64,000 bases of DNA from JANXUC01 sp964619065 (GTDB lineage: Bacteria; Acidobacteriota; Terriglobia; Terriglobales; Acidobacteriaceae), in assembly GCA_964619065.1 (NCBI GenBank), contig CAZUCC010000015.1, forward strand, positions 12,375 through 76,374, given 5' to 3'. This document shows, one piece after another, positions 45,069 to 53,750 of this stretch (position 1 is its first letter; every line of letters starts with the position of its first letter). The translations under genes and the position numbers were made by a program. Under the pieces are notes generated by a model that saw nothing but the letters and a program-made list of their open reading frames with translations, was not told the origin of the DNA and ran no database searches.

Positions 45069-47156
45069 ATGCGTTTCCTACGGCTATATCTCTGCCTAGC
45101 AGTTTTGTTTCTCTCCCAACTTGTGTTTGGGCAAGCAACTCCACCGAACTCGAATACCCCTCCCACGCAAATTCCCGGACACGATGCCGTGCTGCTCGGG
45201 ACCGCCTGGTATCCGGAGCAGTGGCCCGAGTCGCGCTGGGAAGAAGATCTGCGCATGATGGAAACCGCGAACATCAAGGTCGTGCGCATCGCGGAGTTCG
45301 CCTGGAGCCGAATGGAACCTGCGGAAGGACATTACGATTTTGACTGGTTGGATCGTGCGATTACTGCTGCCGCTAAACATCACATCGTCAGCGTGCTCGG
45401 TACACCGACTGCAACTCCACCGGCATGGCTCACAAAGAAACATCCGGAGATTCTTCGTGTGGAGCCGGACGGCCAGCGCGTGACTCACGGAAATCGAGCC
45501 CACGGGTCGGCTGCCTCCGCCATTTACCGCGACTACTGCCGCAAGATCGCGGCGCAAATGGCGATCCGCTATGGCCACAATCCGAATGTCGTTGGCTGGC
45601 AGATTGATAACGAATATGGCTATGCTTTGATGTCGTACGACGATGAAACCCGCAATCAGTTCCGCAACTGGCTCAAAGAAAAGTACGTCACTCTCAACAA
45701 CCTAAATGCTCGCTGGACCACGGCTTATTGGAGCCAAACGTACGACGATTGGAGCGAGATCCCGATCCCCGTGGGCGGCCACAACCCTGGCCTCATCCTG
45801 GAATGGAAGCGTTTCGTAACCACTACCTGGAACGACTACCAGAAGAATCAGATTGCCGTGATCCGGAAAAATGCGGATTCGGGCCAATTCATTACCGGTA
45901 ACCTCATGGGATTTTTCGACGGATTCGATCACTATCCCATCACGGAACCTCTAACTTTTGCTGCTTGGGACGACTATGTGGGCAGCGGGCATCTCGATCC
46001 CGATTACAACGGTCTGGCCCATGACCTTACTCGCGGATTCAAGCGCCAGAATTTTTGGGTGATGGAAACCCAGCCGGGCGCGGTGAACTGGGCGGGAATA
46101 AATAACTTCCTGAATAAAGGCGAAGTCCGGGCCATGGCGTGGCAGGCAATTGCCCACGGCGCGGATGAGGTGGGCTACTGGCAGTGGCGGAGTGCGCTGA
46201 ACGGACAAGAGGAGTATCACGGGTCGCTCCTGGGAGCGGATGGCACACCGCTTCCCATCTACGAGGAGATCGGCCAGATTGGCCGCGACTTTGCCGCTAC
46301 CCAGGAAGCTCTTCGCGGCACGTCCCCCGTTTCGGAGGTCGCGCTGCTCTATTCCTACGACAGCCATTGGGCGATTCAGCATCAAAAGCACACGGAAAAG
46401 TATGACGACATTGGACTACTGAAAAGCTACTACCGTCCGTTGCGCAAGCTATCGCAATCGGTTGATGTGGTCAGCGCCAATGCTCCGCTCGACAGCTACA
46501 AACTGGTTGTGGCTCCCAGCCTGAACGTACTCCCCAAGGATTGTGCCAACCACCTTCTCGAATATGTTCATAACGGCGGGCATCTGGTGCTGGGCCCGCG
46601 TTCGGGGATGAAGGATGAGTTCAACGCGCTACTCACCCAACGCCAGCCTGGGTATTTGGCGGATGCGCTCGGGGGTCGCGTAGAGCAGTATTACGCGCTG
46701 GAGAAGGATGTCCCCCTTGCGGGAACGTGGGGCGCGGGTCAGGGTAGCGTCTGGGCGGAACAAATGAAAACGCTGTCCCCAGAAACTCAAGTCCTGCTGC
46801 GCTACGGCAGGAGCAACGGCTGGCTGGACGATCAACCGGCTGTGGTTACCCGAGCCTATGGGAAAGGTCACATCACCTACATCGGCGCGGTCCTCGACGA
46901 CAAGCTCATGGCAACAGCGGCAGAGTGGATGGCACAGGATAGCGGCGTCACGCCCGTCTTCGGTCCCGTTCCGGACGGAGTCGAGGTCAGCCGCCGTAGA
47001 GGCGCGGGCAAGGACGTGATGATCCTGATCAACACCTCGCAAGAGAACCGGAGCGTTACTCTACCGCGCCGCATGAAACTCCTGCTTGCGGGTAAGGAAG
47101 GAAGCGCAGTGGAATTGGCGCCGTACGGTGTGGAAGTGCTCGTGGAAGCAAAATAA
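45069..47156 (+). CDS. GH42 beta-galactosidase
   Basis: 695 residues with a signal peptide (LYLCLAVLFLSQLVFG). GH42 motifs: GTAWYPEQWPESRWEEDLRMM, EFAWSRMEPAEGHYDFDWLD, acid/base Glu in GWQIDNEYGY and nucleophile Glu in FWVMETQPGAVNW; a trimerisation domain (VALLYSYDSHWAIQHQ) and C-terminal beta domain follow. It hydrolyses beta-galactosides, possibly galactose on xyloglucan side chains. It is co-transcribed with GH31. Confidence 0.93.
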   Translation: MRFLRLYLCLAVLFLSQLVFGQATPPNSNTPPTQIPGHDAVLLGTAWYPEQWPESRWEEDLRMMETANIKVVRIAEFAWSRMEPAEGHYDFDWLDRAITAAAKHHIVSVLGTPTATPPAWLTKKHPEILRVEPDGQRVTHGNRAHGSAASAIYRDYCRKIAAQMAIRYGHNPNVVGWQIDNEYGYALMSYDDETRNQFRNWLKEKYVTLNNLNARWTTAYWSQTYDDWSEIPIPVGGHNPGLILEWKRFVTTTWNDYQKNQIAVIRKNADSGQFITGNLMGFFDGFDHYPITEPLTFAAWDDYVGSGHLDPDYNGLAHDLTRGFKRQNFWVMETQPGAVNWAGINNFLNKGEVRAMAWQAIAHGADEVGYWQWRSALNGQEEYHGSLLGADGTPLPIYEEIGQIGRDFAATQEALRGTSPVSEVALLYSYDSHWAIQHQKHTEKYDDIGLLKSYYRPLRKLSQSVDVVSANAPLDSYKLVVAPSLNVLPKDCANHLLEYVHNGGHLVLGPRSGMKDEFNALLTQRQPGYLADALGGRVEQYYALEKDVPLAGTWGAGQGSVWAEQMKTLSPETQVLLRYGRSNGWLDDQPAVVTRAYGKGHITYIGAVLDDKLMATAAEWMAQDSGVTPVFGPVPDGVEVSRRRGAGKDVMILINTSQENRSVTLPRRMKLLLAGKEGSAVELAPYGVEVLVEAK

Positions 47157-47232
47157 GAAGCACGTTATCCTGCAGAGGGGAGCGCACGAGAAGCTGGCAG
47201 TGAGAAACCTGCATTCCTGAGGCGAGCGGTGC

Positions 47233-47283
47233 AGGGGTCCTTCGACTTCGCCGGGCAAGCCCTTTGCTCCGCTCAGGATGACA
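47233..47283 (-). repeat. Dispersed intergenic repeat, copy 2 (TGTCATCCTGAGCG family)
   Basis: On the minus strand it reads TGTCATCCTGAGCGGAGCAAAG, then a GC-rich stretch ending in GAAGGACCCC. It shares the TGTCATCCTGAGCGnAGCnAAG core with 36808-36836. It sits between the convergent GH42 and GH29 genes. Confidence 0.5.
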
Positions 47284-47300
47284 GTGCTACTTATGCAGGG

Positions 47301-48890
47301 TTAGGGAACTACCGGTGTAATCCGAAAGCTATAAGCAAACTTGCCAGGTGCCGGCTCGGGCAGTTCCAGCTTCAGGCCATCACTATCCTGCGACCATTTG
47401 ATCTTCTGATCGGATCCAAGTAACGCTATATCCGCCACCTTGAAGCCGCCTTCCGCGCCTAACGAGTGAATCGTAACTCGACCACCAGCCGGCCAACCCA
47501 ACTCGATAGCGTACAAAGTCGATCCCTTCGTGGTAAAACGGAAGTCCTCAGAGGTGTAAGGTTTGGTATCTGCGTCGTGGAAGGCTCCCCCCACGACCTG
47601 GGTCGGCCCTTCTCCGAACTGCTTCCACGGCCGTGTTCCGTAGATCGCTTCGCCGTTGACTTTGAGCCAGGCACCGACTTCCCGCAGGACTTGTTGCGCC
47701 TGCTCTGGAATCACACCGTCGGGACGCGGCCCTACATTCAAGAGCAAGTTGCCGTTCTTGCTCACGACATCTGCGAGCTGGTGAACGATGGCCAGGGGAG
47801 TTTTGTAGGTGTCATTTTCAATGAACCCCCAGGATCCATTGCTCAGAGAAGTGTCCGTTTGCCAGTGCATGGGACGAATGTCGGTCAGCTGGCCTCGTTC
47901 GACATCGAGTGTGCCGGAGTTTTCCTGAAAGGCATGGTTCTTGTAGTTGATGACCGCGCCCGTTCCGCGTTTTTCGCCCTCGTTGTAGTAAAACGCGGCA
48001 AACCGTGTGAGGTGGTCCCGCATGGCAGGCTGGCCAATCCACCAATCGAAATAAACGACATCCGGATGGTATTTCTCCACGATCTCCGCCGTGCGCGCCA
48101 TCCAGTCGTCCATAAATTCCGGCGGGACATAGGTCCAGTCTTCGATGAGGTCGTCATCAAACCCCTTCTTGACCAGGCGCGGATGAGCCGGCCCGTAAAA
48201 AGCAGCATACTTGGGGTCGTTGACGTCGGAATCGAATGCCCTGCCACCATCGAAAAACCAATCGTGCTCAATACGGTGTGACGAAGCTCCGAAGTGAAGG
48301 CCTTCTGCGCGGATAGCATTGGCAAGTTCGCCGAGAAGGTCCCGTTTAGGACCCATCTTGCCCGCGCACCAGTCCGTTAAGTTCGATTCATACATGGCAA
48401 AGCCGTCATGGTGCTCCGCCACGGGAATTACGTATTTCGCCCCCGCGTCACGAAACAGCCGCGCCCATGTCTGAGGATCGAAGTGTTCCGCCTTGAACAT
48501 GGGGATAAAGTCCTTGTAGCCGAATTTGCTCTGTGGGCCGTAGGTCGCGACATGGTGCTTAAATTCGTTGGATCCCTGCTGATACATGTTGCGGGAATAC
48601 CATTCATTGGCGAAGGCAGGAACGGAATAGAGTCCCCAATGAATGAAGATGCCGAACTTGGCATCCTGATACCACTGCGGTTCCTGGTATTTCCGCAGAG
48701 ACTCCCAATCCGGCCGAAAGGGGCCTTGGTTGCCTTTTTTGTCTACTTGCTGCAAGAGCTCCTGCCGCTGTGGATCATATTTCCGGATGGATTCTCGCCA
48801 GATTTTGTCATCCGTGTTTGGCACTTGCGGCCAAATAAGCTGCGGGCAGAGAATCCACACCATCAAGATCAGCACAACGTGTCGAATCAT
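47301..48890 (-). CDS. GH29 alpha-L-fucosidase
   Basis: 529 residues with a signal peptide (VVLILMVWILCPQLIWPQ). GH29 segments: WYQDAKFGIFIHWGLYSVPAF, FKAEHFDPQTWARLFRDAGAKYVIPVAEHHDGFAMYES, the nucleophile Asp in VVYFDWWIG, and GNLLLNVGPRPDG. The C-terminal beta domain is present. It removes alpha-linked fucose. ATG 48890 directly abuts the LacI regulator's stop, so the two are one transcript. Confidence 0.94.
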   Translation of the reverse strand: MIRHVVLILMVWILCPQLIWPQVPNTDDKIWRESIRKYDPQRQELLQQVDKKGNQGPFRPDWESLRKYQEPQWYQDAKFGIFIHWGLYSVPAFANEWYSRNMYQQGSNEFKHHVATYGPQSKFGYKDFIPMFKAEHFDPQTWARLFRDAGAKYVIPVAEHHDGFAMYESNLTDWCAGKMGPKRDLLGELANAIRAEGLHFGASSHRIEHDWFFDGGRAFDSDVNDPKYAAFYGPAHPRLVKKGFDDDLIEDWTYVPPEFMDDWMARTAEIVEKYHPDVVYFDWWIGQPAMRDHLTRFAAFYYNEGEKRGTGAVINYKNHAFQENSGTLDVERGQLTDIRPMHWQTDTSLSNGSWGFIENDTYKTPLAIVHQLADVVSKNGNLLLNVGPRPDGVIPEQAQQVLREVGAWLKVNGEAIYGTRPWKQFGEGPTQVVGGAFHDADTKPYTSEDFRFTTKGSTLYAIELGWPAGGRVTIHSLGAEGGFKVADIALLGSDQKIKWSQDSDGLKLELPEPAPGKFAYSFRITPVVP

Positions 48891-49994
48891 CTAAATCATT
48901 CCCCCGACAGCTTTTTCGGTCACGCTGTTGTCGCTCGTGTCCACATCCGAGGAGCGGCGCTGCAGGAAGAAATCAAGATTGCCGCGCATGACCAGATGCG
49001 GCGAAAGGGTGAGTTGGCGTGTCGAGCACTCGCCTTCCACAAGAAACTCCTGCAACAACCGGAATGCCATCCGGCCCTGCGTTCGCGGACGCTGGTAAAT
49101 TGTTGCTTCGACCGTTCCCGCCCGGATTTCCTGCACTAACGCGGGAAACAGGTCGGTGGTGATCACGGTTAACCGCTCCAGCATGCCTGCGTCGCGAGCG
49201 GCCTCGAGAACGGGAATCGAAGCTTCCGTAGTAACGTACATTCCGCTCAGATCGGGGTGCATCTTGAACAGATGACGGCACTTGTCATACGCCTCCGATT
49301 CAATGTCGTGCTCCTCAATGGTTTCTTCCAGCCGCATCTGTGGATATAGCGAGCGCAGGGTGCTTTCAAAGGCCCGGCATTTCTCCGCGTGTTCGTTGAT
49401 AGCCATCGCACTCAACGTAACGGCAACCTTCCCCGAACCGCAAAGAAACTTCCCCAGCAAATCGGCAGCGAGAGATCCGCTGACCATTGTGTCGACGGAA
49501 ACAACCGCCTGTCTCCCGCTCTCCGGAGCATCCGTCGCCACGCAGACGACGGGAACCTTCGGTTTCACAGCCCGGTGCATCCACCGTTCCAGAGCCTGCG
49601 GCCGAGTTGGAAATGTGATAATGCCATCCGCCTCCGCTTCCAGGGCGGCGGCGAACGCTTCCTCTTCTCCCTCCCCCAGGCGCGGATACGTCCGAAACTC
49701 CAAATCGACATTCTGCACCGGCAAGGATCGTGCTTCGTCGGCAATCCCCGCTCGCACTTCGTCCCAAAACGATGTAGTTCCTTGCAGTGTGTTCACTGAG
49801 ATGCGGAAGCTGCGATTGGACTTCAAGTAACGAGCGGCCAGATTGGGACGATAGCCAAGATTTTCGGCCACCTGCCGGACCCGCGCCTTGGTCGCGGGAC
49901 GAACTGAAGGATGATCGTAGAGCGCTCGATGCACGGTAGCCGTGGAAAGGTTGAGTGCAGCGGCGAGATCAAAGAGCGTGATTTTCTTGGTCAC
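48891..49994 (-). CDS. LacI-family transcriptional regulator
   Basis: 367 residues: an N-terminal LacI helix-turn-helix and hinge (ITLFDLAAALNLSTATVHRALYDHPSVRPATKARVRQVAENLGYRPN) and a periplasmic-binding-protein-like effector domain. Its stop TAG is followed immediately by the fucosidase ATG, so it probably senses a sugar released by these enzymes. Candidate operators are at 42586-42599 and perhaps 52125-52138. Whether it represses or activates is unknown. Confidence 0.93.
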   Translation of the reverse strand: MTKKITLFDLAAALNLSTATVHRALYDHPSVRPATKARVRQVAENLGYRPNLAARYLKSNRSFRISVNTLQGTTSFWDEVRAGIADEARSLPVQNVDLEFRTYPRLGEGEEEAFAAALEAEADGIITFPTRPQALERWMHRAVKPKVPVVCVATDAPESGRQAVVSVDTMVSGSLAADLLGKFLCGSGKVAVTLSAMAINEHAEKCRAFESTLRSLYPQMRLEETIEEHDIESEAYDKCRHLFKMHPDLSGMYVTTEASIPVLEAARDAGMLERLTVITTDLFPALVQEIRAGTVEATIYQRPRTQGRMAFRLLQEFLVEGECSTRQLTLSPHLVMRGNLDFFLQRRSSDVDTSDNSVTEKAVGGMI

Positions 49995-50276
49995 AGCGAG
50001 CCCCGCTCGTCGTTCCGTACCATAGCATGAAGGCTCGGGCGATAGGGAAGCAATTCATCCGGCAGGCGTAGCTTCGCGCCAACCTCGACTCGGCCCATGC
50101 CATCTCCTCCCTGCACTGGCATAACCGGACAATAGTAGCACCCGCTGTCGGTCATTCGATAACACAACAAGCTTCAAAAATCAGCGGAGGCAGACCATGC
50201 TACGAAAAGAATTCCTGAATAGTTCCTCTATGTCGTTCAAGAACTATGCGGGGTTCTGTACTCTGACTGGTGGACC
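49995..50276. other. Intergenic region between LacI and xylB genes
   Basis: 282 bp with no convincing ORF, tRNA, repeat or LacI-type operator. It would contain the promoter of the LacI/fucosidase operon and the end of the xylB transcript. Otherwise nothing seen. Confidence 0.6.
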
Positions 50277-51773
50277 TCACACCTGGAATACGGACCGCAG
50301 GGCGGGATAGATTCGGCGATAGGTAACATAGCCGCGCTGCATGATCGCCGAGCGTCGCGGGTCTGAGGCGATCCTGTGGGCGACTCGAACCACGGCAGCG
50401 CATGCCTCGTCGACCGACTTCCAGGCCCCCGCTCCCACACCGGCAAGAATCGCGGCGCCATAGGCAGCCCCTTCTTCCGCTTCTACCACTTGCACCTCGC
50501 GTCCGTAAACGTCGGCCTGAATTTCGCGCCACAGCGCAGAACGGGCTCCGCCGCCACCCAATCGAATTGATTCCACCGGAATTTTCAACTCCTCGAAAAT
50601 TGTAAGGGTGTCCCGAAGGCTATAAGCTACGCCTTCCAGAATCGCACGAATCACATGCGCGCGGCCATGCGAAGCCGATAGGCCCAGCAGCGCTCCACGC
50701 GCATTGGGATCACGGTGCGGAGTACGTTCGCCCATCAAGTACGGAACCCAGAACGCTCCCTGGGCGCCAGGAGGAGCTGTGGCTGCTTCTTCGGTCATGC
50801 ATTCGTACGGATCTCGACCATTCCCCTGAGCCGCATGGAAATTCTCGCGGAACCAGCGCAGCGAAAGGCCCGCCGCCTGGGTCACGCCCATCACGTGCCA
50901 GCGTCCAGGAATTGCATGACAAAAGGTATGCAAACGGCCGATCGGATCCAGTGTGGGCTGGTCAGTCGCTGCGAAAACCACCCCCGAGGTGCCAATGGTT
51001 GCGCTAACCTGTCCAGCCCGCACGATTCCCATGCCCACCGCGCCCGCTGCTTGATCTCCCGCGCCTCCTACAACGGGAGTTCCGGGCTGCAAGCCAAGCG
51101 CCTCGGCCACTTCCGGGAGAACCTTTCCGCAGATTTCCGGCGATTCTACGAGCGCGGGAAGCAGCTCCCGGGCAATCCCGGTCTTGCTCAGAACTTCCAA
51201 TGACCACCGGCGATTGGCAACATCGAGTAGCAAAGTTCCGGAAGCGTCAGCCATGTCGATGACGTGCTCCCCTGTCAACCGGAACCGGATGTAGTCCTTG
51301 GGCAGCAGAAGATGACGAACCCGCTTCCAGTTTTCCGGCTCAGTCTCGCGCACCCAGAGGAGTTTGGTCAGCGTAAAATTCGTAAGCGGCGGATTGCAGG
51401 TGAGCTGAATCAGGCGCTCAGTCCCGAAAGCATCCGCTAGCTCTTGGGCCTGTTTCTCACTACGCTGGTCGCACCAGATGATGGCGGGTCGAATCACTTC
51501 GCAGTTGGCATCGAGCAGCACGGCCCCATGCATTTGTCCTGAAAAACCGATGCACGCGATCTCATCTCCTCGAATGCCGGACTGTTGCAGGACTTTTCGA
51601 ACCGCAGCCTGGCAAGCCACCCACCAGTCGAGGGGATCTTGCTCCGCCCACCCCGGCTGCGGCGATGCGAAGGCTTGATGCTCCGCCGTGCCTGAAGAGA
51701 GTACCCTCCCCTCTTCGTCAATGATGAGAGCCCGCGTTCCCCCTGTCCCAACGTCGATCCCAAGTAGCTTCAT
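50277..51773 (-). CDS. xylB: Xylulokinase
   Basis: 498 residues of the FGGY kinase family: N-terminal phosphate loop LLGIDVGTGGTRALIIDEEG, substrate-proximal GFSGQMHGAVLLD, PAIIWCDQRS, PKDYIRFRLTGE, and the catalytic Asp in GGAGDQAAGAVGMG; C-terminal ATP site RLGGGGARSALWREIQADV. It phosphorylates D-xylulose for the pentose phosphate pathway. Its presence beside the alpha-xylosidase and fucosidase genes fits use of released xylose. A xylose isomerase is not in the window. Confidence 0.93.
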   Translation of the reverse strand: MKLLGIDVGTGGTRALIIDEEGRVLSSGTAEHQAFASPQPGWAEQDPLDWWVACQAAVRKVLQQSGIRGDEIACIGFSGQMHGAVLLDANCEVIRPAIIWCDQRSEKQAQELADAFGTERLIQLTCNPPLTNFTLTKLLWVRETEPENWKRVRHLLLPKDYIRFRLTGEHVIDMADASGTLLLDVANRRWSLEVLSKTGIARELLPALVESPEICGKVLPEVAEALGLQPGTPVVGGAGDQAAGAVGMGIVRAGQVSATIGTSGVVFAATDQPTLDPIGRLHTFCHAIPGRWHVMGVTQAAGLSLRWFRENFHAAQGNGRDPYECMTEEAATAPPGAQGAFWVPYLMGERTPHRDPNARGALLGLSASHGRAHVIRAILEGVAYSLRDTLTIFEELKIPVESIRLGGGGARSALWREIQADVYGREVQVVEAEEGAAYGAAILAGVGAGAWKSVDEACAAVVRVAHRIASDPRRSAIMQRGYVTYRRIYPALRSVFQV

Positions 51774-52196
51774 ACCCCGTCCATGTCCCCCCTGCTTCCT
51801 GTAGGATCTCCGCCCTGTCCGAATCTCAGCGTCCTAGTGGAATGAGAGTTTACACCACCGCAACGGGATTTGACGGGAGTAGATGGCTCGGCAGCAGACC
51901 GGTCATTCGTTATAAGTGGAGTCCGTGAAACATAGGCGTGTGCGGAGAAGCTCTTATGAAGCTGATTGCGATCTGGGCAAATGCTCGTGGCGACCATCCG
52001 GATGCGGAAGTACTCCACTGCGCGCCAGTCAGATCTATATCGCGACCCGATGTATTGTTTGGGAACGTAGGTAATGCCCTATTACCTTCGTGATCTCGCA
52101 CCTGTTACCGGGCAGTCCCAGAATGGGAAACGCTTTCCTTTGTAGATTTTCCCCAACAGCAGTTGTGCAGTACGTATCCCATTTCGGAGGAAATGG
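51774..52196. other. Intergenic region between xylB and the chemosensory operon
   Basis: 423 bp with no convincing ORF or RNA gene. It must hold the divergent promoters of xylB and the Che-like operon. A LacI-like half-perfect palindrome GGGAAACGCTTTCC is at 52125-52138, 58 bp before the receiver gene; the meaning is uncertain. Confidence 0.55.
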
Positions 52197-52625
52197 ATGA
52201 AATCTAAAGTTTTGCTCGTAGACGACTCCAATACCGCGCTCCTGATGGGAGAAACAATCTTCAAGGAACACACGTCCTACGAGGTGATTACTGCCCGTGA
52301 CGGCGAAGAGGGAGTTCAAAAAGCGCTCTCGGAGAAGCCGGACCTGATTCTCCTGGATGTGGTCATGCCCAAGATGGACGGGTTTGCCGCTTGCTCTGAA
52401 ATTCGCAAACTCGACGGCCTACAGCATGTACCCATCGTTATGGTCACGAGCCGGGGAGAGCCGGCCAACGTGGAAAAGGGTTACCGCAGTGGCTGCAATG
52501 CTTATTTAACCAAACCGATCAACGCAAAGGAATTGCTTGAAATGGTGCGCATGTTTCTTGGACCTGAGGATAAGGCAATGCAAGTGGGCCACTCTGGTCG
52601 AAGCAGCGGAGAAAAACAATCTTGA
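52197..52625 (+). CDS. CheY/PilH-like response regulator
   Basis: 142 residues, a single receiver with DDSN-type acidic residues (LLVDDSNTALLMGE), phospho-acceptor Asp in LILLDVVMPKMDGF, VMVTSRGEPANVEKGYRSGCNAYLTKPINAKELL, and a short tail. The GYRSGCNAYLTKP wording resembles PilG/PilH-like receivers. It is the first gene of the chemosensory operon, overlapping the next gene by TTGA. It would be phosphorylated by the CheA encoded downstream. Confidence 0.92.
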   Translation: MKSKVLLVDDSNTALLMGETIFKEHTSYEVITARDGEEGVQKALSEKPDLILLDVVMPKMDGFAACSEIRKLDGLQHVPIVMVTSRGEPANVEKGYRSGCNAYLTKPINAKELLEMVRMFLGPEDKAMQVGHSGRSSGEKQS

Positions 52626-53179
52626 ACAAGAGCACACAACCTGTTCCTCCGCCTGTTGTCTCGGTCATGGAGGCCAGTTCGGTGGAATTCCGCCGTAAGG
52701 CCAGCGCATCCCCCTCCGAACTGAGTGTATGGACGAAACTCTATGCCGCCAACCAGGTTCTGTTGTTGGCAGTGCGGGACGCACAAGTAAGCGCCGCACT
52801 TGTAGAAATCTGTTCGAACCTGCTGGGCTGTGAGGAAGTTGCAATTGTGGAGATTGAACGGGGAACGCATGCCGTCCACTTCGCCGGCGAGGAAGGCCTG
52901 TCGCCACAAAAACGGGAAGCTTTGATACGAAACGCACCACTTTTAGAGTCGTGGATAGAACTCGGCAACATCGCGATTCCTTTGGGACAAGAGAAAAGTT
53001 CCGCAGCCCTTCTTGCGCTGGGGATCAGCGCGCTGGTTCCGTTGTGGAAGGATAAGCGATCGAGCGCGGCGTTGGTTCTCTTCCAACTATTGCCTCAGCG
53101 CAACGGATTTGACGCAGAGGATCGGGAAATATTGCAGCTGTTATCGATTTACGCCGGACCGTGTTTGAGGAGTCGATAA
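52622..53179 (+). CDS. GAF-domain-like protein in the chemosensory operon
   Basis: 185 residues from TTG 52622, overlapping the receiver stop (TTGA). A Pro/Ser-rich N-terminus precedes a GAF-like domain (~45-180: SAALVEICSNLLGCEEVAIVEIE, SALVPLWKDKRSSAALVLFQLLP, FDAEDREILQLLSIYAG). GAF domains bind small molecules or act in signalling. CheD follows one base after its stop. Its role in the pathway is unknown; it may set the signal for the receptor or CheA. Confidence 0.7.
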   Translation: MNKSTQPVPPPVVSVMEASSVEFRRKASASPSELSVWTKLYAANQVLLLAVRDAQVSAALVEICSNLLGCEEVAIVEIERGTHAVHFAGEEGLSPQKREALIRNAPLLESWIELGNIAIPLGQEKSSAALLALGISALVPLWKDKRSSAALVLFQLLPQRNGFDAEDREILQLLSIYAGPCLRSR

Positions 53180-53180
53180 C

Positions 53181-53750
53181 GTGTACAAGGGCCCTGTTAT
53201 GGCACAAAAGATCTGTGCCGGACAATTAACCGCAAACGCGTTAGCGAACCATTCGGTATCTTCGCAACCCGCACTTCCAGAAACCTACCTGCATCCGGGG
53301 CAGAGCCACATCGCTACCAGCCCCGTCATTCTCAAGATGATTCTGGGATCCTGCGCCGGAGTATTTCTCTTTAATCCTGTGCTTGCGATCGGCGGTGCAA
53401 CTCATTTCATGCTGCCCCAGCATAGCACTGGGCAGGCCACCCCCCGGTATGGAGATGTGGCCATCGCAGGTTTACTGGAGGCGTTTTTGGCTCTGGGAAG
53501 CGAACCACAAGACATCCAGGCCAAGGTCTTTGGTGGCGCAAGCTTGTTAAGTGCACTGCGAGACATGCAGGGTGCCCACATTGGCCAGATTGGGCAGAGG
53601 AATGTGGAGACCGCGATGGAGATTCTGGAGCGCGCATCCATTGCTGTAGTGGAGAAGAACGTGTTTGGCAATCGTGGGCGCAAAGTTTCGATGGTTTCCA
53701 ACACGGGTCAAATCACGCACGAATTTGTGAGTGTTTCCGATGGAAATTGA
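53181..53750 (+). CDS. cheD: CheD receptor-modifying deamidase
   Basis: 189 residues from GTG 53181; ATG 53199 is an alternative. The CheD core shows catalytic Cys in LGSCAGVFLFN, His in GGATHFMLPQ, and Thr/Gly-rich YGDVAIAGLLEAFL, AKVFGGASLL, IGQRNVETAMEILE. It deamidates Gln of chemoreceptors and interacts with CheC/CheY-type proteins. It overlaps the start of cheA by 11 bp. Confidence 0.9.
   Translation: MYKGPVMAQKICAGQLTANALANHSVSSQPALPETYLHPGQSHIATSPVILKMILGSCAGVFLFNPVLAIGGATHFMLPQHSTGQATPRYGDVAIAGLLEAFLALGSEPQDIQAKVFGGASLLSALRDMQGAHIGQIGQRNVETAMEILERASIAVVEKNVFGNRGRKVSMVSNTGQITHEFVSVSDGN

Noticed and set aside
52125..52138. LacI operator GGGAAACGCTTTCC before the receiver gene
   Set aside because: It fits the consensus less well, and the adjacent operon is chemosensory rather than sugar-related; likely chance.
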